Shown: positions 51,607 through 60,953, counted from the stretch's first letter. The stretch: 64,000 nucleotides of DNA from Hymenobacter norwichensis DSM 15439 (GCF_000420705.1 NZ_ATVL01000009.1:620001-684000); one strand, 5' to 3'. Notes: generated by a model not told the origin, from the letters alone. A program made the numbers and translations.

Positions 51607-53223
51607 ATGCTAAGAACCCGCACCTTTACCGTAGCCTTGGCGCTGAGTCTGCTTGGCGCCTGCCAGCAAACCAAAAGCACGGTCGTTACCACACCTACGT
51701 CCAGCACCGCCGAAACCCAGGTGGAAACCAACGAGCCGGCGCTTGCCATTGCCAACCCAGTGCTAGCCGGCGACTTTCCCGACCCGTCCATCACCAAAGT
51801 AGGTGACACGTATTGGGCCACGGCCACGTCCTCGAATTGGGGGCCAGTGTTTCCGCTGCTGAAATCCACTAACCTGAAGGATTGGGAGTTGGCCGGGCAT
51901 GTGTTCCCAAATGAACTGCCTGCTTGGGCCGACTACTATTTCTGGGCGCCCGAAATCAGCCAGGAAGGCGACAAAACCTACATCTACTATACGGCCCACA
52001 AGAAGGGCGGCAACCTGGCTGTAGGGGTAGCCGTGGCCGACAGCCCCGCCGGCCCGTACCGCGACCTGGGCCCGCTGGTAGGGCAGGAGGTAGGCTCGAT
52101 TGATGGGTTTCCGATGCGCGACGAGAAGGGTGAGCTGTACCTGATTTGGAAAGAAGATGGCAATAGCCGCAACCTGCCCACGCCCATTTGGGCGCAGCGC
52201 CTCAACGAGGAGCACACCGCGTTGGTGGGCGAAAAAAAAGAACTGTTCCGCAACACCGCGCCCTGGGAAGGCAACCTAGTGGAAGGCGTGGCGATGGTGA
52301 AGCGCAACGATTACTTCTATGCGTTTTACGCCGCCAATGGCTGCTGCGGGCACACCTGCACCTACGGCACCGGAGTGGCGCGGGCCAAGAGTTTGCTAGG
52401 CCCTTGGGAGAAGTACGAAAAGAACCCCATCCTCACCAAGAACGACAAGTGGGCCTGTCCCGGCCACGGCACCGTGTTCAACCACGGCAACCACTGGTAC
52501 ATGCTGCACCACGCCTACGACACCCGCAGCTTTGAGTTTGTGGGCCGTCAAGGCGTAATCAGTGAGTTCACCTGGACTGCCGAAGGGTGGCCGGAGTTCA
52601 CCAACAATGGCTCCGTGCCGGTGCAGGCCGCCCCTGTAGCCAAGGCCAATAACCTAACCGACGAGTTTGACGGGCCGGTGCTGCAACCGTCGTGGCAATG
52701 GCCAGTGCAGGAGCGGCCCACTGTGGCTGTGCGTGGCGGCCAACTACGCCTGACGGCCCGGCCCGAACATAGCGGCGCCGCACTCGGTCAGCACACTACT
52801 TCCGCCAACTACACCGCCACCACCACCCTGCTGAACCCCGCCGGTTTGCCCGCTGGCACCGTAGCCGGCATTGCCGCCCACGGCGACCCGGAAAACACGT
52901 TGGCCCTCACCGCCGGCGGCGGCAAGCTGCAACTCTGGCAAATGGAAAAGGGCAAGCAGAAAATCCTCAGCGAAACCAAGCTGCCCACCGCTACTGCCCT
53001 GACTTTCCGCCTGAAAGCGGAAAACGGCAACCTGTTCCGCTTCGACTACAGCACCGACAACGGCAAAACCTGGCAGGCTATGCCCGCCGCCGGGGCCACC
53101 GCCATCAACGGAACCTACCTGCCGCCCTGGGACCGGGGCGTACGGGCCGGGGTGTTGGCCAAAGGCCCAGTTACCGCCACCGCCACATTCGAGCGGTTCG
53201 AGTTAGATAGCCAGTCTCTTTAG
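51607..53223 (+). CDS. glycoside hydrolase family 43 with C-terminal beta-sandwich domain (locus 2)
   Basis: A 538-residue lipoprotein (lipobox LLGAC). The catalytic propeller (about 50-345) shows Asp in AGDFPDPSI, Asp in VGSIDGFPMRD and Glu in GNLVEGVAMVKRND. The C-terminal about 180 residues form a beta-sandwich (NNLTDEFDGPVLQPSWQWP, RFDYSTDNGKTWQAMP) like the second domain of GH43 beta-xylosidases. It probably acts on xylose- or arabinose-containing oligosaccharides brought in by the locus 2 transporter. Its stop codon forms the first bases of a family C inverted repeat. Confidence 0.93.
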   Translation: MLRTRTFTVALALSLLGACQQTKSTVVTTPTSSTAETQVETNEPALAIANPVLAGDFPDPSITKVGDTYWATATSSNWGPVFPLLKSTNLKDWELAGHVFPNELPAWADYYFWAPEISQEGDKTYIYYTAHKKGGNLAVGVAVADSPAGPYRDLGPLVGQEVGSIDGFPMRDEKGELYLIWKEDGNSRNLPTPIWAQRLNEEHTALVGEKKELFRNTAPWEGNLVEGVAMVKRNDYFYAFYAANGCCGHTCTYGTGVARAKSLLGPWEKYEKNPILTKNDKWACPGHGTVFNHGNHWYMLHHAYDTRSFEFVGRQGVISEFTWTAEGWPEFTNNGSVPVQAAPVAKANNLTDEFDGPVLQPSWQWPVQERPTVAVRGGQLRLTARPEHSGAALGQHTTSANYTATTTLLNPAGLPAGTVAGIAAHGDPENTLALTAGGGKLQLWQMEKGKQKILSETKLPTATALTFRLKAENGNLFRFDYSTDNGKTWQAMPAAGATAINGTYLPPWDRGVRAGVLAKGPVTATATFERFELDSQSL

Positions 53224-53305
53224 CTATTAGCTCTTAGCTGCTGGCTATTGGCTTTCTGTTCAACGGTAAAGCTAATAGCTAGCAACTAAGAGCTAACAGC
53301 CAATG
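53221..53305. repeat. family C inverted repeat at the joined ends of two genes
   Basis: The left arm agctattagctcttagctg matches the inverse of the right arm (agctaatagctagcaactaa, then gagctaacagccaatg) imperfectly. The right arm encodes the last residues and the stop of the minus-strand VWA gene, and the left edge includes the stop of the GH43 gene. Confidence 0.7.
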
Positions 53306-54407
53306 TCCTCCCCTGAATAGCCGCGGCCATCAGCTCCGGAAACTGGGCGGGGGTGCAGGCGAAGCTGGGGATGTCAAGGGCGGCGAGCTTTTCGGCTACG
53401 CGCCGGTCGAAGCTGGGGGCGCCTTCGTCGGAGAGGGCGAGTAGCGCCACTATAGTGACGCCAGCAGCGCGCAAGGCAGCGGCGCGCTTAATCATCTCGG
53501 CTTCATTGCCGCCTTCGTATAAGTCGCTAACCAAGACTAGGATAGTATCGGTGGGGCGGGTGATGAGCTGCTGGCAGTAGGTGAGGGCTAGGTTGATGTC
53601 GGTGCCGCCGCCAAGTTGCACGCCAAACAGCAAATCCACCGGGTCTTGCAGGTTTTCACTCAGGTTGACTACCGCCGTATCAAACACCACCATGTGCGTT
53701 TTCACCGCCTTGATGGACGCCAGCACCGCCCCAAACACACCCGCATACACCACCGACGAGGCCATCGAGCCGCTTTGGTCGAGGCACAGTACGATTTCTT
53801 TGAGCGCCTGCCCGCGCCGCCCGAAACCCACTAGCCGCTCCGGAATAATCGTGCGCTGCGCCGGCTGGTAGTGCTTCAGGTTCACCCGAATAGTCGCGCC
53901 CCAGTCGATTTCCCGGTAGCGGGGGCGGGGGTTGCGCACAGCGCGGCTAAGGGCGCCCTGCACGGCTTGCCGCAGCGGATTCGAGAGTTTCTGCTCTAAC
54001 TCCTGCACCACTTTGCGCACCACCTCGCGGGCCGTGTGCTTGACTTTCTGCGGCATCACCCGGCTCAACGACAGCAGCGTACCCACTAATTGCACGTCGG
54101 CTTGCACGGTGCGCAGGATTTCGGGCTCCATCAGGAGCTGCTGTAACCCCAGGCGGTCCATGGCGTCGCGTTGCATCACGGCCACCACGTCGGCAGGAAA
54201 GTAGGTGCGGATGTCGCCGAGCCAGCGGCTCACACGCGGGGCTGAGCCGCCGAGGCCGGCTCGGCGCTCTTTGCCTTCCTGCTCGTCGTAGAGGGCGGTT
54301 AGCACTTGGTCCATGCCCTGGTAGTCGGGCGAGAAGGGCGTGTGGTTGTCGGCGTCGGCGGCGGAACCGAGTACCAGTTTCCAGCGAGCAGCAGCAGATT
54401 CAAGCAT
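53286..54407 (-). CDS. VWA-domain protein, YehP-like
   Basis: A protein of about 373 residues; E. coli YehP has similar length. A helical N-terminal part is followed by a VWA domain with the metal-site motif CLDQSGSMASS (Asp210), later GGGTDINLALTYC and LVLVSDLYEGGN. Such proteins partner with AAA+ ATPases and YehM/DUF5682 and SWIM-type proteins in widespread clusters of unclear function. Here the DUF5682-like part lies about 9 kb away on the same strand, and no AAA+ partner is in the window. The ATG at 54407 was preferred to the frame's start at 54461, which lies in spacer DNA. Its last codons and stop come from an inverted repeat. Confidence 0.88.
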   Translation of the reverse strand: MLESAAARWKLVLGSAADADNHTPFSPDYQGMDQVLTALYDEQEGKERRAGLGGSAPRVSRWLGDIRTYFPADVVAVMQRDAMDRLGLQQLLMEPEILRTVQADVQLVGTLLSLSRVMPQKVKHTAREVVRKVVQELEQKLSNPLRQAVQGALSRAVRNPRPRYREIDWGATIRVNLKHYQPAQRTIIPERLVGFGRRGQALKEIVLCLDQSGSMASSVVYAGVFGAVLASIKAVKTHMVVFDTAVVNLSENLQDPVDLLFGVQLGGGTDINLALTYCQQLITRPTDTILVLVSDLYEGGNEAEMIKRAAALRAAGVTIVALLALSDEGAPSFDRRVAEKLAALDIPSFACTPAQFPELMAAAIQGRTLAVSS

Positions 54408-54546
54408 AAGTGAGGGAGCAGGATAGGTGGTCAAGTAACGGCATAATTGGCAATTACCCAAGGTGCCGACTTGCTGCCGGGTGTTCTGGCTAACGTCAGG
54501 CTGGGTGCGCTATTTGAGGAGTGAGCCGCCGCCAAGCAAATAAGGC

Positions 54547-54645
54547 TGTCATGCAGAGCGCCGCGAAGCATCTCGCCTGCTGATGGCAGGTTAGTGATTC
54601 CGCGTCAGCAAGCGAGATGCTTCGGCTGCGCCTCTGCCTGACGGC
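54547..54645. repeat. family A long hairpin repeat, copy A8, with chimeric arms
   Basis: The left arm gtcatgcagagcgccgcgaa is of the A7 sub-type, while the right arm ggctgcgcctctgcctgacg is of the A1 sub-type, so the distal stem has mismatches. It occupies the spacer of about 340 bases between the VWA gene and the metalloprotease gene; I see no gene in the rest of that spacer. Confidence 0.85.
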
Positions 54646-54746
54646 CTTTTATCATTTTTCACCCCGCCTCATGAATAACAAGAGCCGTCCGTTGCTGAAG
54701 TACTCGGTTAGCTTTCTACCTTGGCTTTCTGTAATCCTTTCTGTGC

Positions 54747-57179
54747 ATGAAAAAATACTACTGGCTTCTTTTGCTTCTGACGTTCAGCGCTCAGCTGGCT
54801 TCCGCCCAAACCCTGGCTGAAAAAACCAAGGGCCTCCAGAAATACGCAGGCTTCTTTCCGTTTTACTGGGACGAAAAAGGCGGGAGGATTCTGCTGGAAA
54901 TCGACAAGCTCGACCAAGAGGTGCTGTACGTTAGCACGTTGCCCAACGGGGTTGGCTCCAACGATTTAGGCCTGGACCGGGGCCAGATCGGGCAGACGCG
55001 CATTGTGAAATTCGTGCGTAGCGGCCCGAAGATTCTGCTGCTGCAACCTAACTACCGCTACCGCGCGGTGAGCGACAACACCGACGAGCGGAAATCGGTG
55101 GAGCAGGCGTTTGCGCAGTCGGTACTTTGGGGTTTCAAGGCGGAAGCGCAGGAAGGTAACCGCGTGCTGGTGGACCTGACCCCATTTCTGCTGCGCGATA
55201 GTCACCAAATCGGCGACAAGTTGGAAGCCCTCAACCAAGGCAGCTTCAAAGCCGAAGAAAGTCGCTCGGCAGTATTCATGCCCAACACCAAGGCGTTTCC
55301 GCAAAACACCGAGTTTGAAGCCATTATTACGCTGATTGGCAAAGCCAAAGGACGGGAAATCAGCTCGGTAACGCCCGATCCGAATGCTGTGACGGTGCAC
55401 ATGCACCACTCCCTAATTCAGCTGCCCGACGCGCAGTATAAGCCCCGCGCCTTCGACCCGCGCGCCGGCTATTACGCCAACGAGTACATGGATTACGCCA
55501 CGCCCATCGACCAGCCCATCATGAAGCGGCAACTCGAACGGCACCGGCTCCGGAAAAAGGACCCTACCGCCGCCGTGAGTGACCCGGTGGAGCCCATCAT
55601 CTACTACCTCGACCGGGGCGCGCCCGAGCCCGTGCGCTCGGCCCTAATGGAAGGGGCCGCATGGTGGAACCAGGCCTTTGAGGCGGCCGGCTACCGCAAC
55701 GCCTTTCAGGTGAAGCTGTTGCCCGAAGACGCCGACCCCATGGACATCCGCTACAACCTCATTCAGTGGGTGCACCGCTCCACCCGGGGCTGGTCATACG
55801 GCTCGTCCATCGTGGACCCGCGCACCGGCGAAATCATCAAAGGGCAGGTGTCGTTGGGCTCATTGCGGGTGCGGCAAGACTTCCTGATTGCCGAGGGGTT
55901 GTTGCAGCCCTACGAAGACGGCAAGCCCACCAGCCCCGAAATGCTGCAAATGGGCGTGGCGCGCCTGCGCCAACTGGCGGCGCACGAAGTCGGCCACACC
56001 CTGGGCCTCTACCACAACTACTCGGCGAGCAGCAAAGACCGGTCGTCGGTGATGGACTACCCCATGCCCCGCATCAAGCTGCGCCCCGATGGCACCATCG
56101 ACCTGAGCGACGCCTACGCCGTGGGCATCGGCAGCTGGGACAAGCGCGCCATCCTCTACGGCTACCAGGATTTCGGTCCGCAAGCCGACGAAGTGGCTGG
56201 CTTGAAGGCTATTATCAACCAGACGCTCAAGGAAGGCTACGTATTCATGTCGGATGCCGATGCCCGTGCGGCCGGCGGGGCGCACCCCGCCGCGCACCTC
56301 TGGGACGAAGGCGCCAACGCCGCCGATGAGCTGAACCGCCTGATGGATATCCGCCAGAAGCTGCTGGCTCGGTTCTCGGAAAAAGCCCTGGCGCCGGGCC
56401 AGCCGATGGCCATGCTGGAAGAAGTGCTGGTCCCGATTTACCTGCTCCAGCGCTACCAAGTGGAGGCGGCGTCCAAGGAAATAGGCGGCCTCTACTACAC
56501 CTATGCCGTGAAAGGCGACGGCCAAACCATCACGCAGCTAGTCGAGCCCGCCGAGCAATGGAAGGCCTTCGAAGCCCTCATGCGCACGATTTCGCCGCAG
56601 GAGCTGGCACTTTCCGAGGAACTGCTAGCCAAGATTCCGCCGCGCCCCGTCAACTACAACCGCAGCCGCGAAACCTTTCCCACCCGCACTGGCCTCACCT
56701 TCGACCCTACTGGCGCGGCCGAATCGGCGGCGGCTACCACCTTGGAGTTTCTGCTGAATCCGCAGCGGGCGGCCCGCTTGGAAGAATACCACGCCCGCCA
56801 TGCCGCCCAGCCCGGCTTGGCCGAAGTGCTAGATAAGCTGGTGCAACGCACCTGGCAGAGCAAGCCTGAAGCCGGATATACTGCTCAGCTGCAACTGCTT
56901 GTGAACACGCTCACGCTGCGCAATATGCTGGCGCTGGCCGCTGCCCCGCAAGCTCCCGCCAACGTGCGGGCTCTAACCTCTCTGAAAGTAGAGGAGCTGA
57001 AAACCTGGTTGCAAAAAGAAGAAAAGCGCACCAAAGACGAAGCCCGCAAAGCCACCCTTTTCGCCGCGCTGCGCACCATCAATCAGTTTGAAGCCGCCCC
57101 CGACAAGTTCCAGCCCGCACCCGCCCTCCCCATGCCCGACGGCGCCCCCATCGGCGACACCGGCTGTGAAGGGTTTTAA
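54747..57179 (+). CDS. secreted zinc-dependent metalloprotease, DUF5117/DUF4953 type
   Basis: An 810-residue protein with a signal peptide (cleavage near LASAQ) and an N-terminal domain (KYAGFFPFYWDEKGGRILLE, the DUF5117 type). The catalytic domain carries the extended zinc site AAHEVGHTLGLYHNY (first His413), matching HExxHxxGxxH of metzincin-like enzymes, followed by SSVMDYP with the Met-turn. Members are common in Bacteroidota as periplasmic or secreted proteases of unknown target. The C-terminal half is helical. The family A copy A8 lies upstream; the DUF6348-like gene follows after about 30 bases on the same strand. Confidence 0.94.
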   Translation: MKKYYWLLLLLTFSAQLASAQTLAEKTKGLQKYAGFFPFYWDEKGGRILLEIDKLDQEVLYVSTLPNGVGSNDLGLDRGQIGQTRIVKFVRSGPKILLLQPNYRYRAVSDNTDERKSVEQAFAQSVLWGFKAEAQEGNRVLVDLTPFLLRDSHQIGDKLEALNQGSFKAEESRSAVFMPNTKAFPQNTEFEAIITLIGKAKGREISSVTPDPNAVTVHMHHSLIQLPDAQYKPRAFDPRAGYYANEYMDYATPIDQPIMKRQLERHRLRKKDPTAAVSDPVEPIIYYLDRGAPEPVRSALMEGAAWWNQAFEAAGYRNAFQVKLLPEDADPMDIRYNLIQWVHRSTRGWSYGSSIVDPRTGEIIKGQVSLGSLRVRQDFLIAEGLLQPYEDGKPTSPEMLQMGVARLRQLAAHEVGHTLGLYHNYSASSKDRSSVMDYPMPRIKLRPDGTIDLSDAYAVGIGSWDKRAILYGYQDFGPQADEVAGLKAIINQTLKEGYVFMSDADARAAGGAHPAAHLWDEGANAADELNRLMDIRQKLLARFSEKALAPGQPMAMLEEVLVPIYLLQRYQVEAASKEIGGLYYTYAVKGDGQTITQLVEPAEQWKAFEALMRTISPQELALSEELLAKIPPRPVNYNRSRETFPTRTGLTFDPTGAAESAAATTLEFLLNPQRAARLEEYHARHAAQPGLAEVLDKLVQRTWQSKPEAGYTAQLQLLVNTLTLRNMLALAAAPQAPANVRALTSLKVEELKTWLQKEEKRTKDEARKATLFAALRTINQFEAAPDKFQPAPALPMPDGAPIGDTGCEGF

Positions 57180-57210
57180 AGGAAACCTATAATTACATAA
57201 GCTTATCCTA

Positions 57211-57978
57211 ATGAAATTCTTAAGAAAATTGCGTCAAGTACTCCGTAGTGATGCTCCTAGTGCCCCTGTTGTAGCCAATCCAGAACCAGATGCACCTACA
57301 CTGGATAATCTACTGCATGAACAAATCTTCACTCAACTGCCTGTCCTTTTCCCAGACCTGCAAATAGAAAAACAGGGCGACGAGTTTGTCCTCAGGCCTT
57401 ATATGCTGACGCTAGAAGCCAGCGTAATAGAGCGAACGGAGCATCCTGATATCATCGTGCTGGGGCTAGATATGCGGCTAAGGCACCCAGAATTTTTCCC
57501 GGGAGCTATAGTGGAATGCTTGGCTGGCATTGGAGAAAATGATTTTGACGCCATAAACAGGGGCGTTCAAAACTACTTACATAGTGTGCTGCACGTAGTA
57601 ATAGAGGCGTTAGAAGGATGCCATATACCTAATTTAGATATTGTCTCAGCTACCAACGAGGTGCTGTGGCATCCATTAGTAAGTGAGCTACAGCTACAAG
57701 GTGTCTGGGCTCGACAAATAGACCAAACAGATGACCATCATTTTCTAACCCTGCTTAAGCCTTATCTACTCCAGCATCTAACTTCTCAGCCTATTCAGTG
57801 GCTGAAGGTGTACGCCAGCAAGTTGCCTGATGGAGAATTCATTGGAGAGTGCATGCTAAATAACGAGCCGTGGCAGGAAGGCCTGACTGTAATTCAACGA
57901 GATACCGAAGCGTGGCCAACTGCGGGCGACTTTGCAGGGCAAAAGCAATTCTTTGTTTTTCGTCAGTGTGGGCGATGA
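57211..57978 (+). CDS. DUF6348-like protein
   Basis: A 255-residue protein without signal peptide or membrane helix. A segment with LLHEQIFTQLPVLF, then AIVECLAGIGENDFDAINRGVQNYL and a later LKVYASKLPDGEFIGECMLNNE resembles what I recall of the DUF6348 family, so the name is tentative. The function is unknown. A+T content is higher than in the flanking GC-rich genes, as in the other small accessory genes of the window, which hints at acquisition. It follows the metalloprotease gene with a gap of about 30 bases. Confidence 0.72.
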   Translation: MKFLRKLRQVLRSDAPSAPVVANPEPDAPTLDNLLHEQIFTQLPVLFPDLQIEKQGDEFVLRPYMLTLEASVIERTEHPDIIVLGLDMRLRHPEFFPGAIVECLAGIGENDFDAINRGVQNYLHSVLHVVIEALEGCHIPNLDIVSATNEVLWHPLVSELQLQGVWARQIDQTDDHHFLTLLKPYLLQHLTSQPIQWLKVYASKLPDGEFIGECMLNNEPWQEGLTVIQRDTEAWPTAGDFAGQKQFFVFRQCGR

Positions 57979-58064
57979 GCAAAACCAGCCGCAGAAGAAG
58001 CCGCAACATCCAGACCTATTGCTCTGGATAGTTCAAGACTACGTAGGTAGGTACAGCTAATCTC

Positions 58065-58421
58065 CTACTCGAAAAAGTCGCCGGGGTCAGTTTGGCTGAG
58101 GTACTTGTTGAGGCTGCCGAGGTTGCCGAATATGGGGTGGATGAGACGCAGGAAGTGCTCGGTAGTGGCGCGGCTGTCGGTGTAGGCCCGGAAGATTTCG
58201 CCCTCGCCGGCCAGCTCTATATGGTCCAATATTTCGGGGGCGTGCTCTTCCAGGATGGTTTCGATGTGCTCCACCCAGGAGGCGCCGCTGCCGCTGTAGC
58301 CGTGCTTTTCAAACACGTTGTAGTAGTCGTCCATCTCCGATAGGTCCACTACAATACGGTACTGGCGTTCGGGCGTGGGCTCTGGTACGTTGAAAACGAC
58401 GAAAGGAAAGGTAGAACTCAT
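58065..58421 (-). CDS. small immunity-like protein (Imm51-like), paralogue of 38187 gene
   Basis: A protein of about 118 residues. It shares with the product at 38187 the order FPFVVF, YRIVVDL, VFEKHGYSGSGASWVEHI and a C-terminal LGSLNKYLSQTD. The segment EKHGYSGSGASW is the part that most recalls the Imm51 immunity family. No toxin is adjacent. The base composition is close to that of normal genes here, unlike the AT-rich paralogue, so the two copies may have arrived at different times. The ATG at 58421 was preferred because conserved residues begin right after it. Confidence 0.72.
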   Translation of the reverse strand: MSSTFPFVVFNVPEPTPERQYRIVVDLSEMDDYYNVFEKHGYSGSGASWVEHIETILEEHAPEILDHIELAGEGEIFRAYTDSRATTEHFLRLIHPIFGNLGSLNKYLSQTDPGDFFE

Positions 58422-58460
58422 GCGGACAAGGTAGCGCAAAATACCCGCTGGTAGGGCTGA

Positions 58461-60719
58461 TTATGCTTTCAGCATCACCACGAATTCGGTGAATTCGCCC
58501 GGTTGGCTTTTCACTTGTAACAACCCGCCATGGCCTTTCTCTATGATGTCGTGGCTGAGCGAAAGGCCGAGGCCGGTACCTTCGCCGGCAGGCTTGGTGG
58601 TGAAGAAGGGCTGAAAAACTTGCTGTTGGACTTCCTCATTTATACCCAGGCCGTTGTCGCGGATGCTGATTTCGACGGTGCGTCCCAGCTGCTGGGTCCG
58701 GACCAGCACCTGTGGCTGGTAGCCCAACTCGGCGGTTTGGGCGCGCTGCTGTACCGCGTAGAAGGCATTGGTAAGCAAATTCAGGAGGGCCCGGCCCATG
58801 TCCTGGGGCGCCAGCTCCAGGAGAGGCAGTTCAGGGGCCAGGTCGAGGGTGAGGGAAACCTGGGCAGCGGAGTCCTGCGCCTGCAAACCTTGATACGCCA
58901 GGTAGGCCTGCTCGGCTACCAGCGTGTTTAGGTCGGTGGGGTGGCGGGGGCCGGTGCCGGCGCGTGAGTGGGCCAACATGTCGCGGATAATGGACGAGGC
59001 GCGGGTACCGTGCTGGCTAATTTCCTGCAAGTTCTGCTTTAGCCCCGCCATTATATCGTGCTCCAATCCGGCGGGGGCGTGGCTGTATTGGTTCTGCTGC
59101 TTCATCTGCTCCAGCATAGTGGTACTGACATCGGCAAAGCGTTTCATGAAGTGCAGTGGATTTTGCAATTCGTGCGCAATACCGGCTGACACTTCCCCCA
59201 CAAACGCCCATTTTTCGGCGGCTACCAGCTGCTGCTGCGTGGCCCGCAACTGCGCCAACGTACGCCGGTTGCGGCGTAGCTGCCTGTAAAGCACCGCCCC
59301 AAGGCCCACCAGCAATAGCAGCGCCCCCACCGCCACTCCCAGCAGCAGGTTGCGTTGGCGCAAGCGTAAGGTTTGTACCAACTGAGCTTGCCGCAGGTTG
59401 GCAATCTGGGTGTTTTGAGCTTGTTCTAGTCGCTCGCCTTCGTACTGCGCCACTGAGAAACGCCCCTGAGTGCGTACCAGCGAGTCGGTGAGGGCCAGAT
59501 ACACTCGGGTGTACTGCTGCGCCTGCTCGGGCTGTTGGTGGGCGTCATAGAACCGGATAAGCTCTTGTAGCAGCCTGGGACGCAACATGTTCAACTGGCT
59601 GACCGTGGCTTTTTGGAGTGCGGTGCGCCAATGCACTTCGGCCTGCCCGTACTGTTGCCGCACCACGTAGTAGCGGGCCCAGGCTTCATCGAGCATAAAC
59701 TCGCCAGGCCGCCCCGAAATGTCCATGTGCAGCGAATCGGCGAGCTGCTGACTGCGCCGTAGCAGCGGATACGCCTGCGCCGGTTGTCCCTGCTGCAACA
59801 GGGCGGCACCTTTCAGTAGCAGCGCGTAGGCCGTGTAGGTGGGGCGGTTGGTGGAGTCGTGGCGGGCGGCCTGGACCGCCAGTTCGGCGTAACGCAGGGC
59901 CTGAGCTGGCTGCTCTAGCTGCCGGTACAGCCGGGACAGGGCATTGAGAATGTAAACTTCCTGCAAGCCCTTGAACTGGTAATGGCGCAGTAGCCGGCCG
60001 GCCTTTTGGAGGTAGTAGACGGCCTTAGTGTGGTTACCCCATTCGGCATACGTGTTGCCGGCTACCATCAGCTCATTGGCATACAGCCGCCGGTCGAAGT
60101 GCTGGAATAAGTCGGCGGCGTGCAGAAAGCAGCTGATGGCCTGGTTGAAGTCGCCGAGGTGGCGGTAGCTGCCACCTAGCACCAGGTAGCAGGCCGCCGC
60201 ATTTTCGCGGTAGTCGTGCAGGCGGTAGTAGGCGAGCTGCCGCCGGAAATACGTTAGCCGGGCTGCCGACTGGTGCATGCGGTTATAGAGCGGGGCCAGG
60301 TCGATGAGCAGCTTCGGCACGGGGTGATGGGCCTGGTCGAAGAGTACAATAGCGCGGTGTAACTCCTTCAGGGCCTGCTCATCAGCTCCGCCCTGCATCC
60401 ATAGGCCGAGGCCGGTACGCAGGTGGCGGTGTGGCCGCGCATCAAGGAGCGGCAGTTGCTGGTTGAGGGCCAGCAGCTCATCCAGCAAGGGCAAAGCCTG
60501 CTCCCGGCGCTGGGCGTCGCTGAGTTCGGTGATATCGAGCAGCTGGACCAGGGTGCGGAGGCGGGCCGTATCAGTTGGCTGCTGCGGCAGAGTGCGGCGT
60601 AGCGAGTCGTAGTTGGTGTTCCAGTAGTTGCGAGGAAGGGCCTGCGCTGAACGGCTGCCCAGCAGCCCGCCAGCCAGCAGTAATACGCCTAACAGAATCC
60701 TCGTCTGGAAAAAGTGCAC
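58461..60719 (-). CDS. TPR-repeat sensor histidine kinase
   Basis: A protein of about 752 residues. A signal peptide (AQALP cleavage) is followed by a long periplasmic region of TPR-like helices (about 60-430; ACYLVLGGSYRHLGDFNQAI, LNALSRLYRQLEQPAQALRY), one membrane helix (LLLGVAVGALLLLVGLGAVLY), HisKA with AGIAHELQNPLHFM and HATPase with NLLTNAFYAV, DNGLGIN and GTGLGLSLS. The layout is frequent in Bacteroidota and detects envelope or peptide signals through TPRs. No response regulator is adjacent. The GTG at 60719 gives a standard signal peptide; a TTG at 60812 would add 31 residues with extra hydrophobic sequence. Confidence 0.9.
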   Translation of the reverse strand: MHFFQTRILLGVLLLAGGLLGSRSAQALPRNYWNTNYDSLRRTLPQQPTDTARLRTLVQLLDITELSDAQRREQALPLLDELLALNQQLPLLDARPHRHLRTGLGLWMQGGADEQALKELHRAIVLFDQAHHPVPKLLIDLAPLYNRMHQSAARLTYFRRQLAYYRLHDYRENAAACYLVLGGSYRHLGDFNQAISCFLHAADLFQHFDRRLYANELMVAGNTYAEWGNHTKAVYYLQKAGRLLRHYQFKGLQEVYILNALSRLYRQLEQPAQALRYAELAVQAARHDSTNRPTYTAYALLLKGAALLQQGQPAQAYPLLRRSQQLADSLHMDISGRPGEFMLDEAWARYYVVRQQYGQAEVHWRTALQKATVSQLNMLRPRLLQELIRFYDAHQQPEQAQQYTRVYLALTDSLVRTQGRFSVAQYEGERLEQAQNTQIANLRQAQLVQTLRLRQRNLLLGVAVGALLLLVGLGAVLYRQLRRNRRTLAQLRATQQQLVAAEKWAFVGEVSAGIAHELQNPLHFMKRFADVSTTMLEQMKQQNQYSHAPAGLEHDIMAGLKQNLQEISQHGTRASSIIRDMLAHSRAGTGPRHPTDLNTLVAEQAYLAYQGLQAQDSAAQVSLTLDLAPELPLLELAPQDMGRALLNLLTNAFYAVQQRAQTAELGYQPQVLVRTQQLGRTVEISIRDNGLGINEEVQQQVFQPFFTTKPAGEGTGLGLSLSHDIIEKGHGGLLQVKSQPGEFTEFVVMLKA

Positions 60720-60953
60720 AAAAAGAAAACAAGTAATCGAAAGCTGGACAGCAAAACGCCAACGGATGGTATAAGCCGCGCAACGGTTTAGTTTGGCCGG
60801 GTTAACCCTCAAAAATACAGAAGTAGAACTGAAGAACTGAATATTTACCGGAAAGAATTTCCCGCCGCTCCCTCCAAAGTATTCAACTTTTTAGTGTAGC
60901 CTGCGGCCGCCGTTAGTTGGCCAGGGACGTTTTTCGCCCGACCTTGCCGGGGC

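Noticed and set aside
4420..54645. Family A hairpins as CRISPR repeats or simple terminators
   Set aside because: They are dispersed, not arrayed with spacers, lack T runs and are too long for ordinary terminators.
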